From the NCBI GenBank assembly GCA_013043945.1, contig JABEUW010000055.1, forward strand, positions 1 to 26,084: 26,084 nucleotides of DNA, written 5' to 3'. Positions 8,801 through 14,544 of this stretch are shown here, in pieces (positions within the stretch are counted from its first letter, which is position 1; the number at the start of each line of letters is the position of its first letter). The position numbers and the translations under genes were made by a program. Under the pieces are notes generated by a model. That model was not told the origin of the DNA and did not search any database. It saw only the letters and a program-made list of their open reading frames with translations. This stretch comes from Vulcanimicrobiota bacterium (GTDB lineage: Bacteria > Vulcanimicrobiota > Vulcanimicrobiia > Vulcanimicrobiales > Vulcanimicrobiaceae).

Positions 8801-9195
8801 CCGGGGTGCAACGGAACGCCGTAATAATGGTAGATCGTCGTTCCGGTTTTCGAAAAGACGCTCCGCTCACCCAAGTGACGGTTGGAGACGAGGACGCCGT
8901 TCACCCGAAGTTCGATGCCCGCGCCGCGCCCGGTGGCGATGCTGACCTCGGTTGCCTCGAGCATCGAGGGCGAACCGTCGAGCGGCGAAACGAATTTCGC
9001 ATGAAGCCCCGATTTTGCCGTGAACGTTAAATGTTGAAGGCTTCCATAGCGAAGTTGCGGAGCGCCGATCGGCAATGGGGAACGAAGCGGGACGGGCTTT
9101 GCGCTCTTTGCCAGGAGAACTCCCGGAAAAACGACGTGTGCGAGCGACAAAAGCATCGATACGAGAGCCACTTTTCGCAATACCGGCATCTTCAC
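5878..9195 (-). CDS. Outer-membrane beta-barrel protein with N-terminal Ig/invasin-like domains
   Basis: The protein (1105 residues) starts with a signal peptide (about 1-30). Residues about 60-160 resemble an Ig-like domain (PLDGSPSMLEATEVSI, GIELRVNGVLVSN). Residues about 160-290 look like a Big-1/invasin-type Ig domain (PITLRIFALDR, HLLPGIVPGRVSVAV) interrupted by an arginine-rich insertion (about 214-223). Residues about 320-1105 alternate polar and hydrophobic positions with many aromatics, as in large outer-membrane barrels, and include RNVDYTIDYATGVLRF. The last strands run GLYITMTTLVNRIFGW. The GTG start overlaps the stop of the DUF11 gene upstream (GTGA), so it is probably translationally coupled; an ATG two codons later is possible. 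Similar barrels sit next to DUF11 genes in other diderms. A role as exporter or anchor for the neighbouring secreted proteins is inferred. A TonB-dependent receptor is less likely: no plug domain or TonB box is visible. Confidence 0.82.
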   Translation of the reverse strand: MKMPVLRKVALVSMLLSLAHVVFPGVLLAKSAKPVPLRSPLPIGAPQLRYGSLQHLTFTAKSGLHAKFVSPLDGSPSMLEATEVSIATGRGAGIELRVNGVLVSNRHLGERSVFSKTGTTIYHYYGVPLHPGPNDLTAIPLGAAGLRGDIVHELVYGPGAPESIIVQPEGRPVADGHTPITLRIFALDRWHHPAAPGSRVVVTIRSGDVRILDRSRRRRPRRRLPGQALTPRAPASPNNGSKRYEGTIGQEGNAYIHLLPGIVPGRVSVAVRVASIDELAEFYLAPMLRHAFVNGIAQLGAGSVPGTVDGSAIADNGGSRRQRLGIYASGTVGRDSLLTFAYESQNRLAPLSSLGPYTQDPNERPYLTYGDSSSLYSPLLSADHLYMRLDRGLSSLLWGRYDATIGSSEVGAFHQLLSGARADLALGRTGSVRLRGFTAKNQEAFVSMTVPAAGLATLQRNLNPNIVVGSDYLQLIALDRQTGAVLSETPLIRNVDYTIDYATGVLRFINIPLPYDANFDPQEISISYQYSGPGVNSQSTGGDISIAMGRRRNTKLSLGYVNDATGTQNFGLSSQSLLHTWRNGSWSISHATSAGAVPTAVSLAVLGSTGSAFAFSAHIHGRNDTLDLSSAATSAGYQDPFGGVSTPGLSTYRLSATHHLGEHSSLLLAYSGAASRTATSPNSFSDALFEWIDSPLKKLSFLVGIDRHQQHVGIAAPNVGPSSAPTTVLPAALTQTQAQVGLTYRPTKRLTAMFQQYLTLAGSDVGSTQPTQTQIELDYAIASKTRIFARMLRSSQPSATIGNAATGSAYGVPSTRSYQFGFLQSLSPTTTISQSYNIMQVGNAMNLYSESGVQQRFRFGKHWIGNAFLQNAGAVSSTLGGFSVYGTQLGYTDGRRFRSSFSLQNRTGLGGGATFALALAGRVTSTISAVGTLQRAFSANAMEIQDRLSIARRSLSNDRFITLVNYTRTNATGLTDGINDVISSEELWRVSERDQLAGRYAYKLSGDSFFAAHTSMFAVRYSHRFHGAFDLAGSAREFLVPAVPGADSTTLAAELGYSIGDSARVAVGYTFIGASDPTMTAAPTRRGLYITMTTLVNRIFGWGKE

Positions 9196-11372
9196 GAAGT
9201 TGGTTCCAATGCAAAATTAATATCTTGCATGGTGCTCTCGTCAAAAACGCCGTGCACCAAACGCTGGAGCGAACGCGATGAATTTAAACGCGCGCGAACG
9301 TGGAGATCGATTCCATGGGGCACCGTCGTCGGGTCGATTCGCAAAACATGAGGCCCCGGGCGAACCGACGGAAAATCGTACATTCCGTTGCGGTCGGTCG
9401 TTACATAGCTGCCGTCTTCGAGAAAAATGCGCACGCCAGGAACACCGCGATCCCCCGATTCGAAGTGTCCCGTATGCATGAGGTCGAGAAAGACTCGTCC
9501 GGTAATGACGCGGCGATAGCCGAACGCTCCGGCGAGAACGGTTACGGTAGCGTTCGCACTTCCGTTGGCCGACGAACCATTCACGGTTCCGCCGACGACG
9601 ACGTTGTTCAATAACTGCGAACCGGGAGTATCGGAGGGAAGAACGATCGTCGAATAGGTGATGCTTCCGGATTGATTCGGCGACAACGTCCCGAGATTCC
9701 ACGTAAGCGTTTTCCCTGCGACCGTCGGTTCGTCGACGGCTCCATTGAGGCGCGCGGTCCCCGGCGCATAGACGAGCCCCGGCGGCAACGTGTCGAGGAC
9801 CCTCGCTTGGAGCGCCGGAAGCGTCGTTTGGTTTTGAAAGCCGACGCTAAAGTCGAGCCGGTCGCCAGGCGTTACGGCTTGTAGCGATGCGGTTTTGGTA
9901 ACGGCGATGGTGACGGTTGGGAAGAGCGGAAGATTGCCGAAGAGTCCGAACACATTTTGGAGCGTTACGTTCGAGCTCGTTAAGGTGAAGCCGCCAGCTT
10001 GCGCTAAGGGCTGCCCGTCCAGCGCGGTCGTTGTGACGTTGTATAAGGCATTGTTCGTCGTCGGAACGATCTGTAGCTGAAGCCGCCGATTGAGAAAGCC
10101 GGATGCCGCAATCGTCAAATAGAAGGTCGAGCCGCCGGGCGCGATTTGCGAAGGAAGCAGATCGAATCCGTACGAACCGGTAGGGCCGGTGATATCCGGG
10201 TCCGAGGTGAAGGTTTGCGTGGAAGCCGAGGCGGCGCCGGCTTCGCTCCGTGCCACCGACGCGGAACTCGGCGAACCGTTGAGCGGGACGAGCGCACCCG
10301 ACGAGCTCAACAAAGAGACCGATGCGTTCGCAATCGGATGGGATTGCCCCATAAACCCGTTGTATACGACATTCGACGAACCGAGCAGGACGCTCGCGGG
10401 AAGCGTCGTGGAAGCGGAGATTCCATTTGCGCTCACCGTTGCAACGTTGACGTAACTCGTCCCGAGTGAGAGTTGCGACGCGATCGTGGCGTCAAACCGG
10501 AGATCGAGCGATGCCGCCGGCGCGAGGCTTGGAACGACGACGGTCAGCGTTGCCCCACGAACGCTCGCCTCACTCCCTGCAGGCGTGCCGTTCAGGGTAA
10601 CCGAGGAAAGAATAGGGGTTACTCCGGTTGGAAGCGAGTCGACGACCGTCACGTTGTCGGCAGGAGCGCCCCCGCTGTTGCTCACCATAATATCGTATGT
10701 AACGACCGCACCCGGCTGCGTCGAAGTCGCCCGAACTCGATCGACGAGTTTATCGATGGGAGTGCCGCTTCCACCTGGGCCCGTAAGGTTTGCGGAGGAT
10801 CCACCAACGACCCACTGCTCGCCGGTATCGCTCTGTAACCCGTTCTCCGTCCCGGTCACGCTGGTCTGCGCGGTGATCTGCACGGGAATCCGATCTCCGA
10901 TATGCATCGCCGTGGTGCCGAGCGTGACGAGTACCGAAACCGATCCTCCCGGAGGAATATCCGGAGAGAGGGTAGAGCCGATGACGACCGGTAACGGCCC
11001 CGAACTTCCCAGAAAAGCGATCGACTTCACCGTGAGCGCGCCGGCGGTCAGCGCGGTAATCCGGTATGCGTCGGAGATATTACTGGTATTGGCAATGACG
11101 AAGGTTCGCGTAGCATCCGAAGCGACCGGGACTGCGTCGGTTGCAGCATTCGGTTGGATCTCCTTCGGCGTCACCAAAATTGCCGAGAGTTTCGCCACCG
11201 TGGTTACGATGGTATTGGAGATTGCGGAATAACGATGTCCGCTCGCATCGTTGAAAGTTGCGCTCGCGACATTAACGATATTCGTACCACCCGTATCGGC
11301 CTCGCCGCGTGCTACCAGTAACAGTAGCAGCGCGGCGAAAATCCGACCGGTGCGGTTTAGGAACAGCTGCAC
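9192..11372 (-). CDS. DUF11-repeat surface protein with SdrD-B-like C-terminal domain
   Basis: The product has 726 residues. A signal peptide (about 1-24) is followed by a strand pattern, NxAxAxxxDxxGxxY...SNTxxTTV (about 31-59), also found in the 830-residue protein. Two DUF11 (TIGR01451-type) repeats are visible: about 211-325 (GAVVTYDIMVSNSGGAPADN, VTVVDSLPTGV) and about 490-612 (VTKTASLQAVTPGDRLDF, VLDTLPPGLVY). Between them lies a carboxypeptidase-regulatory or CNA-B-like region (about 335-480). The C-terminus (about 620-725: VFLDLMHTG, GDRGVPGVRIFLEDGS, TDRNGMYDFP) is SdrD-B/CNA-B-like, a fold used in surface stalks. The GTG start at 11372 is the most upstream possible, since an in-frame TAG lies two codons before it; no clear SD is seen. 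It overlaps the barrel gene start by four bases. A structural surface component is inferred; no enzymatic motif is visible. Confidence 0.88.
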   Translation of the reverse strand: MQLFLNRTGRIFAALLLLLVARGEADTGGTNIVNVASATFNDASGHRYSAISNTIVTTVAKLSAILVTPKEIQPNAATDAVPVASDATRTFVIANTSNISDAYRITALTAGALTVKSIAFLGSSGPLPVVIGSTLSPDIPPGGSVSVLVTLGTTAMHIGDRIPVQITAQTSVTGTENGLQSDTGEQWVVGGSSANLTGPGGSGTPIDKLVDRVRATSTQPGAVVTYDIMVSNSGGAPADNVTVVDSLPTGVTPILSSVTLNGTPAGSEASVRGATLTVVVPSLAPAASLDLRFDATIASQLSLGTSYVNVATVSANGISASTTLPASVLLGSSNVVYNGFMGQSHPIANASVSLLSSSGALVPLNGSPSSASVARSEAGAASASTQTFTSDPDITGPTGSYGFDLLPSQIAPGGSTFYLTIAASGFLNRRLQLQIVPTTNNALYNVTTTALDGQPLAQAGGFTLTSSNVTLQNVFGLFGNLPLFPTVTIAVTKTASLQAVTPGDRLDFSVGFQNQTTLPALQARVLDTLPPGLVYAPGTARLNGAVDEPTVAGKTLTWNLGTLSPNQSGSITYSTIVLPSDTPGSQLLNNVVVGGTVNGSSANGSANATVTVLAGAFGYRRVITGRVFLDLMHTGHFESGDRGVPGVRIFLEDGSYVTTDRNGMYDFPSVRPGPHVLRIDPTTVPHGIDLHVRARLNSSRSLQRLVHGVFDESTMQDINFALEPTS

Positions 11373-11396
11373 GAGCTAGTAGAGCGTCGAGCTAGT
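11372..11396. repeat. Short direct repeat at the junction of two envelope genes
   Basis: The 9-mer CGAGCTAGT (+ strand) occurs at 11372-11380 and 11388-11396. It spans the stop of the 830-residue gene and the GTG start of the DUF11/SdrD-B gene, where a Shine-Dalgarno sequence would be expected. It may be a small tandem duplication; a function is not evident. Confidence 0.5.
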
Positions 11397-13884
11397 TCAC
11401 CTGAATGGTGAAGCCCAACGATCCTTGCCAATCCTGCGTAGCGGTTGGAAGCGTCACACCCGGATAGTTCTTCGGAACGAGTACGAAGCTCGCTCCTCCA
11501 ATAACCGCCGAGAACTTCGAATCCGTCGTAGCGAAGGTCGACGACCCGGTAGCCGATGCCGGAACCCCCGTATAGAAGGTAAACGTCGGCTGCGTTGCGC
11601 GCGCTGCAGCAGCACTGTTCGTATCGCTGGGAGCCGCCGTCATCGTTGCGAACGTCGCCCAGTTGGGAACCGTCGTCGTGGTAGCCGAGGTGGATTGCGA
11701 GCCGTCGTCGGTGACGAGCAACGAGCCGGCCTGGGTCGATACTTCGGTAAACGATGCCGCGGTATCGGTAAGTCCGAGGACGAGGTTGCGGTAATCGACG
11801 CTATAGGCGATCTGCCCTCCGGGACATGCGGTTCCTGCCGCATAGGACGGGGAGACTCCCGCCGGGCAGCCGTTCGATGGAATCGTCTGCGATTTCGTGA
11901 GCGCAACGAAGCTCGAGTAGAGTTCGTCGTGCGTCGTATTGAATTTCGTAGCATCGCCAACGCTCGTAGCCGTTATCGTCGTATCGAAGCGCTGGAAATA
12001 CGGCAAGCCGGATGGCGCGATGTATTTCGTATAGTAACTGAGGCTACTTCCCGAGGTAAGGGCAACGTTGCTCGCCGTTGAAGTCGTGGTGCTGTCGGCC
12101 GCCCCGCCGAGAGGAGAGGTACACGCGGAGTCGCTGTAGACGCCGACCGTCCATCCGGTCGTTGCCGATCCTCCCTGCGCGTTGGTCTTCGGAATCGGAT
12201 ATCCATCGGCCGGCACGCTGACGGCAATATTGTACTGATCGTTTTTGTTGCCGGTATTCTGCAGCGTGTGCGGGATGCAGAGCGTCGCACTCGCAGCGGT
12301 CGTCGTGGTCGTAGTTGGGGTACCCGGCGTCGTCGAGGTATTTACCACGGCATCGGGGCCAAACGGCCATGCGGTGAAATCGTTCGACGTATTTTGCGGA
12401 TCGTTCGCCGTGTCGCCATCGAAGGAGCCGTTCGATCCGGCATTTCCGAATGGGCCGTTGAGCACGCTATATGCACTTAACGCCTGATTCGAGACCTGAT
12501 TCGAGGCCCCACCCGTCGATGTCAGCGTCGTATTATTGATCCCCTGCCCCGAGGTGGTAAGGGGGGTACTCGATCCACTGTCGGCCGTCCCCGAGGGGAT
12601 ACCGGGGCCGAGGATATGCTCGGTCGTCTGGTTGTCGCCGATAACGCCGTTCGCAAGGTTCGTCACCGCACCGGCATTCGCAGAGCCTGCTCCGCTCGGC
12701 TGTTGGACGACGAAGGAGAACGAGAGGGCTGGGTTCGGGACGTTTCCGGGAGTGCTTGGATGCGTTGCGTCCGCGCAAAGATCCCAGCCCGCACCGCTCG
12801 AGCACGATGTGCCGCCATGGATAAAGACGCCGATATATGCGACGTTGCCGGTCGTCGAAAGGTTCCCGGCGGCTTTCGTCCATCCGGTAGCACCGGTTGT
12901 ATCGGTGGTGTAGTAGAGATCGGCGACCGCATTCGTCGGGAAGCCGTAGGTCGTTCCCCCGTTCGTGATGCTGACCGCTCCGCTATTCGAGAGCTTGAGC
13001 GGGGAACCGCCGAACTCCGGAACGCGATCGGAGATAAACAGCCCTGCCACGCTGGCCCCGAGCAGCGCCTTCACCGATGCGAGGTCCTTCGCATCCTTCG
13101 CGCCGCCGTCGTGCGCTAAAATCGTGTAGGTGATATCTCCGGTCGTCGCATTTTGAGAGGAGGTTTTCTGAAGGTCGAGTCGCGCATCGGCAACGACGGT
13201 GTTCGTTTCGGTCGCGGGCACGTCGGAGGTCGTCTCAGCGGGCGCGCTGCCTGCCGCCGCATAGGAAAGGTTCGGCGAAATCGACGAGGTGACCGTCTGT
13301 CCGGTCGTCGCCGAATTACTGATGCTGTAATAAACGTTCAGGGTCGCCGAACTGCCGGCGGTCACTGCATGAGCTGCGAGAAAGGTATTGAGATCCGTGA
13401 CGTTATCGCAGTAGGTCGTCGTGCCGCCGATCGTCAGCGCAAACTCGGCCGCACCCGTTCCGCAACCGCTGCTGCTCGTAGGGCCGCCCCCGAGCGTTGC
13501 AGAGCCGCTATCGCCACCGCCGAAGAGTACGCCCGCGGTATAACCCGCCCCGGTGGTATCGAGATGGAACGTTCCATTCGCATTGCCGGTATTTGCAAGC
13601 GTATAGGTATCGACGATCGAAGAGCCGGGAGCGTATTGCGTGCCCGTTCCGGCGGTATCGGTCATCGTCGGAGCGTTTTGAACGGTCGTCGTCACGGTAT
13701 TAGAGGTCGTAGAATACGTGTTCCCGCCGGCATCCTTGTAGGTTGCAGTCGCATTGTTGGTGATCTGCGTTCCGGGGTTATCGTGGCCATTTGCGGCAAC
13801 GACACTAGATGACGGTAGCAGTGCATTCAAGGCAAGCGTTAAGGCAACGATCGCTGCCCAGATGCGTGAAGTACGGCCCTTCAT
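11392..13884 (-). CDS. Large secreted protein: DUF11-like N-terminal half plus shared C-terminal module
   Basis: I chose the ATG at 13884 (830 residues) because an AAAGGA Shine-Dalgarno lies 10 bases upstream and the signal peptide then starts MKGRTSRIWAA with cleavage near VVAA-NG. The frame stays open to a TTG at 13923. After the signal peptide comes NNATATYKDAGGNTY...SNTVTTTV, the strand pattern shared with the 726-residue neighbour, then beta-rich Thr/Ser/Gly repeats with DUF11-like features (YAPGSSIVDTYTLANTGNAN, ARLDLQKTSSQNATTGDITY). The last roughly 345 residues are homologous by eye to the end of the 986-residue protein, with LTKS, SNGCPAGV and YSVDYRN blocks. It lies 45 bases after the small DUF11-like gene and 19 bases before the next gene. 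No enzymatic motif is visible. A surface or matrix building block is inferred. Confidence 0.85.
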   Translation of the reverse strand: MKGRTSRIWAAIVALTLALNALLPSSSVVAANGHDNPGTQITNNATATYKDAGGNTYSTTSNTVTTTVQNAPTMTDTAGTGTQYAPGSSIVDTYTLANTGNANGTFHLDTTGAGYTAGVLFGGGDSGSATLGGGPTSSSGCGTGAAEFALTIGGTTTYCDNVTDLNTFLAAHAVTAGSSATLNVYYSISNSATTGQTVTSSISPNLSYAAAGSAPAETTSDVPATETNTVVADARLDLQKTSSQNATTGDITYTILAHDGGAKDAKDLASVKALLGASVAGLFISDRVPEFGGSPLKLSNSGAVSITNGGTTYGFPTNAVADLYYTTDTTGATGWTKAAGNLSTTGNVAYIGVFIHGGTSCSSGAGWDLCADATHPSTPGNVPNPALSFSFVVQQPSGAGSANAGAVTNLANGVIGDNQTTEHILGPGIPSGTADSGSSTPLTTSGQGINNTTLTSTGGASNQVSNQALSAYSVLNGPFGNAGSNGSFDGDTANDPQNTSNDFTAWPFGPDAVVNTSTTPGTPTTTTTTAASATLCIPHTLQNTGNKNDQYNIAVSVPADGYPIPKTNAQGGSATTGWTVGVYSDSACTSPLGGAADSTTTSTASNVALTSGSSLSYYTKYIAPSGLPYFQRFDTTITATSVGDATKFNTTHDELYSSFVALTKSQTIPSNGCPAGVSPSYAAGTACPGGQIAYSVDYRNLVLGLTDTAASFTEVSTQAGSLLVTDDGSQSTSATTTTVPNWATFATMTAAPSDTNSAAAARATQPTFTFYTGVPASATGSSTFATTDSKFSAVIGGASFVLVPKNYPGVTLPTATQDWQGSLGFTIQVN
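11395..12429 (-). other. C-terminal shared module, copy B (in the 830-residue protein)
   Basis: This stretch corresponds by eye to the last 386 residues of the 986-residue protein. The best block reads HDELYSSFVALTKS, then SNGCPAGV, then CPGG and YSVDYRN. The two cysteines are 14 residues apart, exactly as in copy A. Between blocks the copies differ in length and sequence, so this is an old duplication and not a recent one. Confidence 0.75.
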
Positions 13885-13929
13885 TGATTTAGAGTCCTTT
13901 CTCGAGCGTCCAAGCATTTTCAAATATCG

Positions 13930-14424
13930 TTACTTTATCCGCACGTTGAAGCGGAAGACCGCGGTTGCGTGAACCGCGAAGGGTTTACGAAGCTGCCATC
14001 TCAACGCCCGATATGAACTCGGCGGAGCGGGGCGCAGCACGACGGTGCCGTCGGGCTTTCGCACGCGTAGCATCGGCCGAGCGGAGAAGCTCCGCCCGTT
14101 GAGGGAGTAGGTAACCGTTGCGTCGGCCGGCGATACCACGGTTCCGGCACGAAAGACTTCGCCGGCGGGTATCTGCTTCAAAATCTCAGCGCCGATCGCG
14201 GGGCTATCACCCACGTTGGTCGCCTTCACCGTGAATCTCAGCTCCTCGCCGGGGCGAGCCCCGGTTGCGGGAACCGGGCGATACGCCGTACCGCCGCGCA
14301 CGTGAAGAACCAATGCCTGCGTCAGCTCGAGGTGTAAAACCGGCTTTGCACTGGCGATGCCGACACCGAGAGCGAACAGAAAGACGACCAGCGCACGAGC
14401 GCCACGAAAAACAGCGACCTGCAT
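13930..14424 (-). CDS. Small secreted DUF11-like protein, first gene of the envelope operon
   Basis: The product has 164 residues. A clear signal peptide (hydrophobic stretch ALVVFLFALGVGIASA, cleavage likely before KPVLH) is followed by one domain of about 135 residues. Its centre, PVPATGARPGEELRFTVKA followed by TNVGDSPA, then VFRAGTVVSPADATVTYSLN, is the usual form of DUF11-like beta-sandwich domains in secreted proteins of diderms. There is no lipobox and no membrane anchor. The ATG at 14422-14424 is preceded by a run of seven G and by a candidate sigma-70-type promoter about 75 bases upstream, making this the promoter-proximal gene of the five-gene operon. A small periplasmic or surface accessory subunit is inferred. 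The domain class is fairly sure; the function is unknown. Confidence 0.82.
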   Translation of the reverse strand: MQVAVFRGARALVVFLFALGVGIASAKPVLHLELTQALVLHVRGGTAYRPVPATGARPGEELRFTVKATNVGDSPAIGAEILKQIPAGEVFRAGTVVSPADATVTYSLNGRSFSARPMLRVRKPDGTVVLRPAPPSSYRALRWQLRKPFAVHATAVFRFNVRIK

Positions 14425-14428
14425 AGTA

Positions 14429-14435
14429 CCCCCCC
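14429..14435 (-). promoter_or_regulatory. G7 tract acting as ribosome-binding site of the envelope operon
   Basis: On the coding (-) strand seven consecutive G lie four bases before the ATG at 14424. No better purine-rich site is present. Homopolymeric G tracts can change length by slipped-strand mispairing, which here would alter SD spacing; seven is at the short end for such behaviour. Confidence 0.4.
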
Positions 14436-14498
14436 AAAGCCCGAATTGAGGGAACGCACTATCTTCTCAGATTCTTCCCAACAATCCAAATCCGGGCG

Positions 14499-14528
14499 AA
14501 CGTACCAGGTTATTTGAGGCAGGGTCAA
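14499..14528 (-). promoter_or_regulatory. Candidate sigma-70-type promoter of the envelope operon
   Basis: Read on the - strand, TTGACC (14528-14523) and TACGTT (14504-14499) are separated by 18 bases. The -35 matches the consensus in five of six positions; the -10 matches only at its ends. It lies in the 120-base gap between clpB and the first envelope gene, the longest gene-free stretch of the window. The leader contains a 9-bp inverted repeat with one mismatch in DNA, a possible G-U pair in the RNA (14489-14497 with 14439-14447, spacer 41 bases). Position is supportive; sequence support is moderate. Confidence 0.4.
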
Positions 14529-14544
14529 GCGCGATCGATACGCA

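Noticed and set aside
5878..9195. TonB-dependent receptor
   Set aside because: The barrel-like C-terminus lacks a plug domain and TonB box; the N-terminal half is Ig-like.
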